Made by a program: the position numbers and the translations under genes
The notes under the pieces: model-generated
What the model was told of the DNA's origin: nothing
What the model saw: the letters and a program-made list of their open reading frames with translations, nothing else
Databases searched by the model: none
Origin: Heliopora coerulea
Lineage: Eukaryota; Cnidaria; Anthozoa; Scleralcyonacea; Helioporidae
Length of the DNA stretch: 64,000 nucleotides
NCBI GenBank assembly: GCA_030142905.1
Contig: JASJOG010000164.1
Location: 283,501-347,500 of the forward strand
Direction: 5' to 3'
Shown here: piece by piece, positions 1 to 8,948 of the stretch
Layout: every line of letters begins with the position of its first letter
Numbering within the stretch: the stretch's first letter is position 1

Positions 1-31
1 CCTTCGGGGGTTGGTTAAATTTTAGGTATTT

Positions 32-1240
32 TCATATATTTATAGGATCATGATCAACGTTGTATAAATTACAAAGAACATAATGATAAAACAAAATTTC
101 TTTTTCTGTCATCTTTTCATGTTTTAAAACTGAAAAGAAAGATATTAAACCATCAAAAGGAAAATGTGCGCTGTTTTTTATATCCCCAATTGATAAAGTT
201 GTTTTCCCTGAAACAGTCTTTGCTGTAAAAGTTGTTAACTTTTTTCCATTACAATAAACACTACTTTTATTATTATTTGGTGTTGTATACATATCCCAAT
301 GAATACTCAAACATATCCATTTATTCAGGGTTCCAGCATTTGCTTTTGATTGAAAAGCAGCAAGTGGTGATCTATGATTTGCAGAATTTGAACCAATAAT
401 AAAATAATCAGCACTATCTCCTAAAACAACCAATTCTCTTGTAGTTGGATTTGCAAAACATACAAATTTATCATAACCTCCATTATCATGTCCAAAAATT
501 CCTCCTCTTAACCAATCACTTCCAGATGAAGGAACAGAATTCAATTTATAAACAACAAAAACATTTACAATATCTTTTTTTCCTGATATTGGATTAATGT
601 TGGAATTTGAACTTAAATAATTATTGTTAAATTTTAAAAAATATTTATTATTTTCTTTTTCACTTTCTAAACACAAGGAAGGTTGTTGACTTTTTGTTGT
701 TTGTTTTAAATTGTTTCCTTCAATTCCATAATCAATTATTTCTTTTACTTTTCCACCGTTTCTTTTAAATAACAAATCATAAATTGAATTATATTCAATG
801 AAGTATAAATTATGAAATTTCAAAGAAAAATTATCTTTCAACACTGAAAAACTAACATCCTTTTTTAGAATATTTAAATTATCATGCAGAGCGGTGACTT
901 TGTTGTCCATACGGTCATCGACGTATTTCTTCCTACAAAGGTCTTTATCACCCACAGGATTCACATTTGTTTCAATTTTATTATTTCCCATATTTATATT
1001 TCCAGTCATTGTTCCTCCTGTTTTTGATAGAAAATTTGTTGATGTATGGTTTGAGACATGGTCATCAACGTATTTCTTCCTCGCTAAATGTGAATTTTGT
1101 GATGGATCAACTGATGTTATTATATGATTTGATCCCATATTAATGTTTCCTGTCATATCACCTCCTGTAGTGGATAGCTTTCCTGTTACATCAGATTTTA
1201 AAGATTCATGCTTGTTTTCATATCCATAAAATAAACTCAT
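32..1240 (-). CDS. Fibre-like adhesin with tail-fibre repeats and lectin-like C-terminus
   Basis: This 402-residue protein begins with two copies of a 40-residue repeat (about residues 21-60 and 71-110) of the form TGG-MTGNINMG-NKI ... KKYVDD. Such repeats are known from phage and giant-virus tail fibres. Residues about 160-390 look like a beta-rich jelly-roll of the LamG/concanavalin A-like type: alternating hydrophobic strands, a WICLSIHWD core and a late FDGLISFFSV strand. I infer a virion surface or receptor-binding role. It is the last of three minus-strand genes (19 bases downstream of its neighbour). The start codon lies in the recurring context TATAAAATAAATG. The fold assignment is by eye and uncertain; the repeats are clear. 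Confidence 0.7.
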   Translation of the reverse strand: MSLFYGYENKHESLKSDVTGKLSTTGGDMTGNINMGSNHIITSVDPSQNSHLARKKYVDDHVSNHTSTNFLSKTGGTMTGNINMGNNKIETNVNPVGDKDLCRKKYVDDRMDNKVTALHDNLNILKKDVSFSVLKDNFSLKFHNLYFIEYNSIYDLLFKRNGGKVKEIIDYGIEGNNLKQTTKSQQPSLCLESEKENNKYFLKFNNNYLSSNSNINPISGKKDIVNVFVVYKLNSVPSSGSDWLRGGIFGHDNGGYDKFVCFANPTTRELVVLGDSADYFIIGSNSANHRSPLAAFQSKANAGTLNKWICLSIHWDMYTTPNNNKSSVYCNGKKLTTFTAKTVSGKTTLSIGDIKNSAHFPFDGLISFFSVLKHEKMTEKEILFYHYVLCNLYNVDHDPINI

Positions 1241-1259
1241 TTATTTTATAATAACAAAA

Positions 1260-1943
1260 TTAAATAATTTTGATTTCCAATAAAACATTTCCAATTGAAT
1301 CACCGTTGTTTCCTTCCACTTTGAATATTAATTCATTATAAATTCCATTTGATAATTTAACCCCTCCCGTTCCTTTGTCTTCGGAGGAAGGATAAATTCT
1401 AGAAATACTACCTTTTAGTGTTTGTTGTGTTGTTATCGGAATTTGTATAAGAATGTCACTTCTTTTACCATCTACAAAATTTTTACTTTTATCAATCATG
1501 TTACAGCTTATGTTTACATATTCCAAATTATTGTTGATATTTACTTCATTGTCACTTTCAGTTAATGTATTTGGAGATATAACTTTATTAACAGGAAATC
1601 CTAGTATGGGTGTAAATGTTTGTAAATTTAATGTTTTATCGGATTTTATTGTACATTTTCCTGAAAAATCAATTTGTTCCAGTTCTATTTTTCCAACATT
1701 TTCAAATTCTGTTTTTAAAATATTAAAGGTATAATACTCATCTTTGAATCCAATTTTTGTATTATTATATGTATAATGATGAATATTTGCATCCAAATTA
1801 TTATAATTCCAAAAAATACTTATAGATTTTACAAGCATCTCTGAACAATTGTTTAACATTATTGGATCGTCTAATGCGATTGTTTTTTCACAACCGTCAC
1901 CGGTTTCATTTTTTGGGATAAAAATTTTTAAAGATATTGTCAT
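1260..1943 (-). CDS. Putative minor capsid (penton-like) protein
   Basis: The 227-residue product has no membrane segment or signal peptide and is predicted mostly beta strand by eye. A central stretch (about residues 105-170) with a LGF motif, then a spaced ISC and an ILIQIPI strand resembles the pattern in single jelly-roll minor capsid proteins of Polintons and adintoviruses. That, its size and its position among capsid-module genes are the only grounds for the call. Start context is TATAAAATAAATG, shared with neighbours. It lies only 5 bases downstream of the large minus-strand gene, so the two may be co-expressed. It could instead be another fibre-associated protein. Confidence 0.45.
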   Translation of the reverse strand: MTISLKIFIPKNETGDGCEKTIALDDPIMLNNCSEMLVKSISIFWNYNNLDANIHHYTYNNTKIGFKDEYYTFNILKTEFENVGKIELEQIDFSGKCTIKSDKTLNLQTFTPILGFPVNKVISPNTLTESDNEVNINNNLEYVNISCNMIDKSKNFVDGKRSDILIQIPITTQQTLKGSISRIYPSSEDKGTGGVKLSNGIYNELIFKVEGNNGDSIGNVLLEIKII

Positions 1944-1948
1944 TTATT

Positions 1949-3442
1949 TTATAATATATATTTTGAAATTAAAACTCCTCCAACTATTGCAAAAGTTAAA
2001 ATCCATAAATTTTCACCCGCAAGTGATTCAGTTGACCCAATGGGTGTTTTTGAAATGTCTTTTAACATATTATTTTTCAAATCTTCTTTGGATTCATTTT
2101 TGTTATCATTTTTATTTATTTCATTTTTGTTGTCATTTTTGTTGTCTTTTTTATTGTCTTTTTTTATTTCATTTTTATTCACTTCATGTCCTTCTAATTT
2201 TGTTTTTTCTACACCGTAGTAATTTAAATTTTCGTTAACTCCAAAAACCATATTTTCATCAGAAACTTTTAACTTGTTATTATAACCTTCAATAGGATCT
2301 TTTAAAATTATTAGACTGTTTGGAATTAACCATAAAGTTGGACTTATAGCTGTATTTACAACCACATTTGTTGCGGTTATAGCTGTATTCATATTATTTA
2401 TCCAGGTTGCTGTATCATAATTTATTACACTATCTTCAAAAATTTTTCTAAATTCTTTTTGAGTTTCTAATGCACTAGCTCTGATGCTGAAAATGGATTG
2501 TTTTGCTCTAGCTTGACTACCTAATATAGAATAAATAAATGCCTCAATAGATTGATTTAAATATTGAATTCCAATTTTTGTAAAACCATTACTTTTTATT
2601 GGAATATATCGTTTGTAATCATTTTTGAATGATTCTGGATATAATTGATAAACAACCCCACCTTTTTGTCTATAAATCATTTTTCTTCTAATATTTTCAT
2701 TGTTTCTATAAAATTTATTCGCAGAAAATTCTCTACTAATGTCTGACATTTTTTCTCCACCATCCATTCTTCTTAAAAGTCTTCTCACAGTAAAATACAA
2801 ATGAAATCTCATAATTGATGTTATAATAGGAAAAACGTCTTTGGATGGAGTTAAATGTTGAATTGAAATTCCGCAACAATAAGCAGCACAATAAACTGAA
2901 AAACAAACTCTATAATAACTTTCGTTGTCATTCCAATTTCCTATCCAATATTTAGTATTTATATCCAATAATGGTAATCTAGATAAAAAATAATCTCTAT
3001 TATTAACATAAATTCTAAAATTTTCCATTGGATAATTTAATATTAAGTGATCAGGATATTGATCATAAATTGTAAATCCTTGAACAGTTAATGGATTAGA
3101 TTTTGGAATTTCTTGAATTTTTCCGCTAGCGGTCCATATTTTTGGGAATTTTTCAACAGGTCGGTTAATTGTTAAATATTTTTTCATATTTGGGTCATTT
3201 TTAAATGTATCTGAATTTATGTCTGTTGAAATGTAATCATTGTTTTTAAAATATGTTATTGTTTTTTCCCAACTTCCATCTTTATTAATATCATGTTCAA
3301 AATAAAATTTTGTCATGTCTGCATATGGATATTTTTTCAAAAAACTTTCTTTAAATTTTTTATCCAAAACTTTTCTTTCATTCACTACAAAATCATAATT
3401 TTTTCCATAATATTTTTTCTCAGCTTTTTCAATTGAATTCAT
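1949..3442 (-). CDS. Large virion-associated protein with C-terminal membrane anchor, unknown function
   Basis: I do not recognise this 497-residue protein. The first 390 residues form a globular region rich in aromatic residues, with a Cys-containing helix (CFSVYCAAYCCGISIQH) near residue 190. Residues about 395-450 are a low-complexity linker of Lys, Asn, Asp and Glu with repeated KNDNKNE units. The last 20 residues are hydrophobic (NLWILTFAIVGGVLISKYIL) and should be a membrane anchor. The NLWIL motif recurs at the last membrane segment of the gene at 4655-6016. The start is 22 bases from the divergent integrase start. Large proteins of unknown role (PY-type) are usual in Polintons. Confidence 0.6.
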   Translation of the reverse strand: MNSIEKAEKKYYGKNYDFVVNERKVLDKKFKESFLKKYPYADMTKFYFEHDINKDGSWEKTITYFKNNDYISTDINSDTFKNDPNMKKYLTINRPVEKFPKIWTASGKIQEIPKSNPLTVQGFTIYDQYPDHLILNYPMENFRIYVNNRDYFLSRLPLLDINTKYWIGNWNDNESYYRVCFSVYCAAYCCGISIQHLTPSKDVFPIITSIMRFHLYFTVRRLLRRMDGGEKMSDISREFSANKFYRNNENIRRKMIYRQKGGVVYQLYPESFKNDYKRYIPIKSNGFTKIGIQYLNQSIEAFIYSILGSQARAKQSIFSIRASALETQKEFRKIFEDSVINYDTATWINNMNTAITATNVVVNTAISPTLWLIPNSLIILKDPIEGYNNKLKVSDENMVFGVNENLNYYGVEKTKLEGHEVNKNEIKKDNKKDNKNDNKNEINKNDNKNESKEDLKNNMLKDISKTPIGSTESLAGENLWILTFAIVGGVLISKYIL

Positions 3443-3464
3443 TATTTATTTTAATAAAAAATAA
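3443..3464. promoter_or_regulatory. 22-bp divergent start-to-start spacer
   Basis: The only sequence between the ATG of the minus-strand 497-residue gene and the ATG of the integrase is a pure A/T stretch. Read towards the integrase it ends AAAAAATAAATG; read the other way it ends AAAATAAATAATG. Both halves carry the A-rich motif found before the other genes of this element. There is no room for ordinary 5' leaders on both sides, so transcripts must start inside a coding region or at the ATG itself. Confidence 0.4.
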
Positions 3465-4640
3465 ATGAACGACAAAGTGAGTGATAATGACGACACCAAA
3501 GGTGTCGCGAACATGTCTGCCGACATGTTTGTTATTGAGCAAGAGTTAAGAGATATTTATTACAACCCAAAAACAGGTTATCAATCTTCAGAAAGACTTT
3601 ATCAAAAAGCAAAAGACAGGGGATTAAATGTTAGTAGAAAAATTGTGAAAGACTGGTTAAAAACACAAGATACTTTTACAAGATACAAAGCAATTGTTAG
3701 AAGACATAAATTTCAAAAAATATTTGTTAAAGACTTGGGAGATCAAATACAAATGGATTTAATTGATATGAAAAAATATAAAAAACAAAATGATGATTAT
3801 TATTGGATTCTTACTGCTGTTGAAATTTTGAGTCGATATGCGTTTGCTATTCCTGTCTATAGAAAAGATACTGAAAACATGACAAAAGCTGTTGGAAAAT
3901 TACTTAGAAAATTCAAAAAAAGATTTGGTAAATATCCAAATGTAGCTCAATTTGATGAAGGAAAAGAATTTTATAATGTTGGTGTAAAGTTGTTATTGAA
4001 AGAAACCGGAGGCAGCGAAGCTGGTGTTAAATATTTTTCCTCTAAATCTGTTAAAAAAGCAGCTATAGTTGAAAGATTTAATCGAACTTTAAAAACATCC
4101 ATGTGGAAATATTTCTACAACAATAAAACTTATAAATGGATTAATGTTTTGAAAAAACTCGTAAATAATTATAATAATACTAAACACAGTAGTATATTAA
4201 TGAAACCTGCTGATGTGAATGAATCTAACAAAGACCAAGTGTGGAATACACTATATGGTCATCCATTAGGAGATTTACCTTTACCTAAATTCAGAATTGG
4301 TGATACTGTTAGAATTTCTAGATATAAAAATATATTCAAAAAAGGTTATGAAGCTAATTTTACAGAAGAAATTTTTAAAATTGTAAAAGTATTTAGAGGT
4401 GACCCAAACATGTATGAAGTGGAAGACCTTGAAGGAGAACCAATCATTGGAAAATTTTATGAACAGGAATTGTCAGCTGTGGATAAAAATAACTTGAGTG
4501 GTTTGGGTGGTTTGTATAAAGTAGATAAAATATTAAAAAGGAAAAAAGTCAAAGGAAAAAATATGGTGTTGGTAAAGTGGGAAGGTTATGACAATAAACA
4601 TAACTCTTCGATACCGGAAGAAAATATTAAAAATGTATAA
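3465..4640 (+). CDS. Polinton DDE integrase with C-terminal chromodomain
   Basis: The 391-residue protein is a retroviral-type integrase that would insert the element's DNA into the host genome. The catalytic core shows D98 (in QMDLIDM), D164 (QFDEGKEF) and E203 (AAIVERFNRTLK), with the Polinton hallmark VERFNRTLK. An SH3-like region follows (about 275-340), then a chromodomain at 350-388 with Y351, W372 and Y375 as likely cage residues (VLVKWEGY), which in the family is thought to guide insertion to marked chromatin. No clear HHCC zinc motif is visible at the N-terminus. The start is the ATG directly after AAAAAATAA. It begins a run of plus-strand genes; the next gene starts 14 bases after its stop. 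Confidence 0.95.
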   Translation: MNDKVSDNDDTKGVANMSADMFVIEQELRDIYYNPKTGYQSSERLYQKAKDRGLNVSRKIVKDWLKTQDTFTRYKAIVRRHKFQKIFVKDLGDQIQMDLIDMKKYKKQNDDYYWILTAVEILSRYAFAIPVYRKDTENMTKAVGKLLRKFKKRFGKYPNVAQFDEGKEFYNVGVKLLLKETGGSEAGVKYFSSKSVKKAAIVERFNRTLKTSMWKYFYNNKTYKWINVLKKLVNNYNNTKHSSILMKPADVNESNKDQVWNTLYGHPLGDLPLPKFRIGDTVRISRYKNIFKKGYEANFTEEIFKIVKVFRGDPNMYEVEDLEGEPIIGKFYEQELSAVDKNNLSGLGGLYKVDKILKRKKVKGKNMVLVKWEGYDNKHNSSIPEENIKNV

Positions 4641-4654
4641 AATGTATAAAATAA

Positions 4655-6016
4655 ATGGATAATAACGGTTTTGATGATATAGAATTAAATGATAGAAATA
4701 TAGAAGAACGTGAGGACCGTGAAGATGGTGAAACAAGTGGAGGAAATTTTGCTGATACAAATTTAGATACTGGAGAAACAACTATGTTACTCCCAGATCA
4801 ACACACCAAAGTAACTAGAGTTAAAGAATCTAAGTCTGAAAATTTGTTTAAAAAAGGTAAAAAAATTTTGGGAGGAATTAAAAGATCAATTACTGATGAT
4901 AGAAAAAAATTTTTCAAAAAAATATTTGATTTCACTCCTGAAAAGAAAAATGGAGAAAATAATACAATATTGTTAGAACAAACTAGGTTTGAAAGAAATG
5001 AAAAAGGAAATGTTTCAATTATTTACAAAGATAAAAGAATTGGTAATGTTGGTGTTGACAATAAACTAAAATTATTTGTAAAATGGAATAAGAATTATGT
5101 TAATGAGTTCAGAGATATTTTAGAAAAAGCAAAACAAGAATATGAAAAAACACCAGATTCTATTATAGATAAAAAAATATCCGATGGAAGCCATGAGGAT
5201 ATTGAAATGACAAATATTGAGAGAAAAAATATAGTTGAAAATACCATTTCACAAATTGATGATAAAATTGATAGAATAGTTGACAAAAATAACTTGGTTA
5301 AATTAGTTAGAGATGAAAATGACCCAAGAAGATCATTATTTGATTCAGATGATTTAAGAGAATTTAGAGGTTTATTAAATTTTGAAGAAGCTGTCTCTCC
5401 AGTTGGTGGTGTTGATTATTTGGATTTATCAGATAATGAAAGAAAAAATGTTTTACGTGAAAAAATTAGATCATTTGATAGAGAATATGAATATTGGAAA
5501 AATAAAGCTGATTTAGAAACAGCTGAACCTCAAAAAAGTATATATAAGGATTTTTCAGAAATTGCAAAACTATATGCAGATAAAACTAAACTTGAAAATG
5601 ATGAAAAACCAATCAGTGAAGAAGGAACACAAATTTTAAATGAAAATGCTGAAGAATCTGACCTTGGAAGATTAGAAAGATTTAAAAAATGGGCAAAAGA
5701 AAATCTCGCAGGTTTATCAGCAGTAGCAATTTCTGTAGCAGGTATAATTACAGTAATAGTTATGGGAGCAAGAAACGTATTGAAAACAGGTTCAAATGCA
5801 GTTGGAAAATTAGGAAAAGCAATTGCAAATATAGGTAAAAATTTTGGTGCAGTCATTTCAGCAGTTTTAAATTCAATTTCACAAATATTAGCATTTGGTG
5901 CAAAAGGTATTAATTTTTTAGCTAAAAATTTATGGATATTAGCTATTACAATTACTTACTTTTTGTATAATGAATACAAGGAATACAGAAATAAAAATAA
6001 AAAGGGTAAAGATTGA
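4655..6016 (+). CDS. Acidic protein with C-terminal multi-span membrane region, unknown function
   Basis: I cannot name this 453-residue product. Residues 1-45 are very acidic (NERE/DRED-rich), 50-100 are basic with several KKxF clusters, and 120-340 are charged and probably helical. Three hydrophobic segments follow at about 351-373 (Gly/Ala/Ile-rich), 397-423 and 424-441 (NLWILAITITYFLYNEY), and the tail is Lys-rich. A glycine-rich amphipathic stretch (374-396) separates the first two. The layout suggests a virion membrane or membrane-active protein. Start context is TATAAAATAAATG, 14 bases after the integrase stop. The NLWIL motif is shared with the end of the gene at 1949-3442. Confidence 0.6.
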   Translation: MDNNGFDDIELNDRNIEEREDREDGETSGGNFADTNLDTGETTMLLPDQHTKVTRVKESKSENLFKKGKKILGGIKRSITDDRKKFFKKIFDFTPEKKNGENNTILLEQTRFERNEKGNVSIIYKDKRIGNVGVDNKLKLFVKWNKNYVNEFRDILEKAKQEYEKTPDSIIDKKISDGSHEDIEMTNIERKNIVENTISQIDDKIDRIVDKNNLVKLVRDENDPRRSLFDSDDLREFRGLLNFEEAVSPVGGVDYLDLSDNERKNVLREKIRSFDREYEYWKNKADLETAEPQKSIYKDFSEIAKLYADKTKLENDEKPISEEGTQILNENAEESDLGRLERFKKWAKENLAGLSAVAISVAGIITVIVMGARNVLKTGSNAVGKLGKAIANIGKNFGAVISAVLNSISQILAFGAKGINFLAKNLWILAITITYFLYNEYKEYRNKNKKGKD

Positions 6017-6099
6017 ATGATTGGACGAAGTCCTTAGGACCGCAGGTCCAAGTGAGAAAAAATAGAAAAAAATTTTTTATATTTCATATATAATAAAAA
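6017..6099 (+). promoter_or_regulatory. Intergenic spacer with two micro-hairpins and A-rich promoter-like stretch
   Basis: Two tight GC-rich hairpins sit in otherwise AT-rich DNA: GGACGAAGTCC (6023-6033, loop GAA) and GGACCGCAGGTCC (6037-6049, loop GCA). They are followed by a long A/T run ending ATAATAAAAA directly before the capsid-gene ATG. The hairpins could mark the 3' end of the upstream mRNA; the A-rich run fits the start-codon motif of this element. Function is inferred only from placement. Confidence 0.35.
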
Positions 6100-7338
6100 A
6101 TGAATAGAGTAAACAAATTATATCCAGGATATAAAAGATCAAAAATGAGTGATATTAAAGGAACCAGAACAAGACATGTTGTAACTTTAAATCCAAATTC
6201 AGTAAATCCAGAAGAAGACCTTTATATAGATATTCCAAAATTAAACCCTAATTTGTGTCTTGTACCTGATTCATTAAGATTGTTATTTAATTTTAAAAAT
6301 TCAAACACCAAGTCTTGGTTTTTAAATAACTTATCAAAATTGTTAAAGAAAAGATTAGTTGTAAAATTTGCTGGTGAAATTGTTTATGATAATAGTGGAG
6401 AATCTATTTTGGAAATTTACAAAGATCTTTGGAAAACTGAATCAGAAAGAGCAGATATGGTTGAGTATGGTATTGGGAGAGAAAATCTTAGAAAATTAAT
6501 TTCAAAAGACGATAGTGGAGCAACAAGTGGAAATACCGAAAAAGTTTCTGATAAGTTAATGTTTGACATTTATGGAACAAAACAATGTTTAAAACTGGAA
6601 AAAATTCTTTTAGACCATGGATTATATGCTCCGTATGGTATGATTAATAATTTTCAATATATTTTAACTTTCCCAAAAGCAAGTGAAATTATGGTTGCAC
6701 AAAGTGGAGAAAGTGTTGCAGGATACAAATTAGAAAATTTAGAATTGGAATATGAAACTATTGAAAATCAAGATTTAGCAACTGATATTTTAACAAATTA
6801 CACAACAGGAAGATCATTGTCATATAATTATGTAACTTTGATGAAAACAGTAGAATGGGATAAAAACGCTACTTTACACAATGAAACCATAAATATTCCA
6901 CGAAAAAGTATGAAAGCGGTTGTCTTGTTATTTAGAAATAAAACTGTTACAGACAGTGAACAATTTGTTTACCCAAATATAACAGATGTAAAAATTAGTG
7001 TTGAAGGAATTCCAAATAGTGTTTATTCCCAAGGATTTCCCAAACGTAGATTTTTTGAAGAGGCAAAAAGAATATTTCGATGCAATTACTTTGACTGTGA
7101 TGCAGTTATGGATATTGAAAAATTCTACAAAGACTCTTTCGCATTATGTATTGATTTGAGAACATTAGATGACAATTTTGTTTATGGAACTGGAAAAAAA
7201 TTGGTAAACACACAATCTGGGTTAATGTTGGAAATTAAAAAGACTGCTACTACAGCAAATGTAATGTGTTATGTATTTGTAATAAGTGATGGTTTGCTAA
7301 ATATTGTAAATAAAGATTTATCTTCAATCCAATTTTGA
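6100..7338 (+). CDS. Major capsid protein, hexon-like double jelly-roll
   Basis: The 412-residue protein matches the Polinton/adintovirus major capsid pattern. After a basic N-terminus come a LVPDSLRLLFNF strand (about 54-66), the conserved block with NNLSKLL, RLVVKFAGE and YKDLWKTESERADM (about 76-120), a LLDHGLYAPYG region, and a second-barrel stretch with LENLELEYETI and LATDI. It ends in a clear cluster of strands. It should form trimers that tile an icosahedral capsid. Methionine 16 is a possible alternative start, but the first ATG directly follows ATAATAAAAA and keeps the usual spacing for this element. It is followed 21 bases later by the packaging ATPase. Confidence 0.85.
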   Translation: MNRVNKLYPGYKRSKMSDIKGTRTRHVVTLNPNSVNPEEDLYIDIPKLNPNLCLVPDSLRLLFNFKNSNTKSWFLNNLSKLLKKRLVVKFAGEIVYDNSGESILEIYKDLWKTESERADMVEYGIGRENLRKLISKDDSGATSGNTEKVSDKLMFDIYGTKQCLKLEKILLDHGLYAPYGMINNFQYILTFPKASEIMVAQSGESVAGYKLENLELEYETIENQDLATDILTNYTTGRSLSYNYVTLMKTVEWDKNATLHNETINIPRKSMKAVVLLFRNKTVTDSEQFVYPNITDVKISVEGIPNSVYSQGFPKRRFFEEAKRIFRCNYFDCDAVMDIEKFYKDSFALCIDLRTLDDNFVYGTGKKLVNTQSGLMLEIKKTATTANVMCYVFVISDGLLNIVNKDLSSIQF

Positions 7339-7359
7339 AAACAAGATTAAAAATAAAAA

Positions 7360-7965
7360 ATGAATGTTGAAGATGAAAAACCATTTAATATGATAATTGT
7401 AGGAATGACTGCTTGTGGAAAAACAAAATATCTTTTGCATTTTATAGAAAATGAATATAAAAATTATTTTGATTATATTTTTCTAATTTGTCCTACTTTT
7501 GAATGGAATAAAACTTATGAAAATTGGAAATATGATAAAGATGAAGATTTTATTGCTATTCCTTGTGATCAAGACAACGTTGAAGATTGGTTAAAATTTA
7601 TAGTAGATTATTCAAAAGGAACCAAAAGCTTAATTATTCTTGATGATTGCACAAGTGGAAAAAATGTTAAAAATAGAACAAGTGAATTGGTTAAGTTAGG
7701 ATTTAGCGCTAGACATTATAATCTTTCCGTTATTGTAATAACACAACAACTTACAAGTATTGCAAAACCATTTAGGGAAAATATTTCAAAATTAGTTACA
7801 TTTTATAATCCAAATAAAAAAGATATGACAACAATAATTCAAGAATATTTAGGACCGCAGGACCGCAAAGAATTGGAAAAAATTTTAGAAACTTTGAAAA
7901 CAAAAAAATATTCATGTTTGGAAATAAATTTAATTTTTCCATTTAGTTATAAAATAAATGAGTGA
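7360..7965 (+). CDS. A32-like DNA-packaging ATPase (FtsK/HerA superfamily)
   Basis: The 201-residue ATPase would pump DNA into the capsid. Walker A is GMTACGKT (residues 15-22, Lys21), Walker B is LIILDD (91-96), the polar sensor is ITQQ (127-130) and a candidate arginine finger is R118 in FSARHY. The length is typical of Polinton ATPases. It sits directly behind the major capsid gene, the usual order. Its last 8 bases overlap the start of the next gene, and the TATAAAATAA motif for that gene lies inside its 3' coding end. Inside it a GGACCGCA direct repeat (7852-7867) echoes the micro-hairpins between genes. Confidence 0.93.
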   Translation: MNVEDEKPFNMIIVGMTACGKTKYLLHFIENEYKNYFDYIFLICPTFEWNKTYENWKYDKDEDFIAIPCDQDNVEDWLKFIVDYSKGTKSLIILDDCTSGKNVKNRTSELVKLGFSARHYNLSVIVITQQLTSIAKPFRENISKLVTFYNPNKKDMTTIIQEYLGPQDRKELEKILETLKTKKYSCLEINLIFPFSYKINE

Positions 7966-8497
7966 AAATAGTGATTATGTAAAAATACCGCAAATGGGCA
8001 GATCACCATCAAATACAACCGCGAGTGATCAAGAAAAGCAAACGCAAAATGAAAGCAGAGCGAGTGAACTTAAAAAAGAAATAATGAAAAAACGTGAAGA
8101 ATTGATAAGATTATCTGAAGATGGAGAAATTAGTCAATCGGTGCAAAATTTGAAAAAAGCAAGTGATAAAGTTATAACAAAAATTTATTCTGAATATGAA
8201 ATAAAACAAGCAGAAAAAGCAAATGTATTTTTAACAGATTTATTAATTAGTAAATTTGCAGATTTATTAGGTAGTTTAGAAGCAATTGAAAGCAGTGAAG
8301 AATTGGAAAAAGAACTGGTTAAAGATAAATTATTAAAAAGAGATGTAAAATCTGTGGTTGAAAAATTATCTCCATATCTTCCATACCTAGGAATATTATC
8401 TGGTGGAATTACAGTTGGAAAACATGTTGTTAAAAAACACACACAACCAGTCAAACAATCTTCAAATGAAGACGTGTGTGAAAACACAGATGAATAA
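7958..8497 (+). CDS. Small helical protein with terminal hydrophobic segment, unknown function
   Basis: This 179-residue protein is not recognised. A polar Ser/Thr/Gln-rich N-terminus (1-35) is followed by a charged, probably coiled-coil region (about 36-125) and a short hydrophobic segment with YLPYLGILSGGITVG near residues 138-153, then a basic and then acidic tail. It could be a core or membrane-linked virion protein. The start overlaps the ATPase stop (ATGAGTGA), and the upstream bases TTATAAAATAA match the element's start motif, which supports this start. It is the last plus-strand gene and converges on the gene at 8562-8948. Confidence 0.6.
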   Translation: MSENSDYVKIPQMGRSPSNTTASDQEKQTQNESRASELKKEIMKKREELIRLSEDGEISQSVQNLKKASDKVITKIYSEYEIKQAEKANVFLTDLLISKFADLLGSLEAIESSEELEKELVKDKLLKRDVKSVVEKLSPYLPYLGILSGGITVGKHVVKKHTQPVKQSSNEDVCENTDE

Positions 8498-8561
8498 TTT
8501 TGTATAATTTTATCATATAAATTTTATTATAAAATTAAAAAATTATAGTAGTTTATTTATT

Positions 8562-8948
8562 TTAATTTTCAGGTTTTACGTTTTGTGGTTTGCTAACATT
8601 GTCATTTTTTAAATTAATTAATGAAGCAATTATTTTATCTTTTTCTATGTCATTTTTATTTTCATTTTCAAAAGATTTTAGTAATTTTAAATGATTATTA
8701 TTTTCTGAAAAATTAATTTCTTGAATAGAATTTCTCCCAAAAGTTGCTCCAGCTTCAAAATCTTTAAAACCAATATCAACATGAGCACCAATTCTAAAAC
8801 CGCTTTTTTTAACTTTTCTAAAATTTATTGGTGGATATTTACCGAAGGTCTCATCAAGATTTGATTTTGATTTTTTATTTTTAGAATTTTCAATACTTGA
8901 ATCGTGTGTATTATTTTTACTTTTTGTTTTTGAAATACAATTACCCAT
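8562..8948 (-). CDS. MGNC-type acylated small protein, unknown function
   Basis: The 128-residue product starts MGNCISKTKSK, a textbook N-myristoylation signal (Gly2, Ser6) with an adjacent cysteine for palmitoylation and a following basic patch. It should therefore attach to a membrane. The rest is hydrophilic, with a middle region of alternating strands (residues about 55-85: FRIGAHVDIGFKDFEAGATFG) and a charged tail. No family is recognised. It is the outermost gene on the right and faces the plus-strand genes. The start follows ATATAAATAA. Lipid-anchored proteins occur in other membrane-containing viruses; the role here is inference. Confidence 0.6.
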   Translation of the reverse strand: MGNCISKTKSKNNTHDSSIENSKNKKSKSNLDETFGKYPPINFRKVKKSGFRIGAHVDIGFKDFEAGATFGRNSIQEINFSENNNHLKLLKSFENENKNDIEKDKIIASLINLKNDNVSKPQNVKPEN

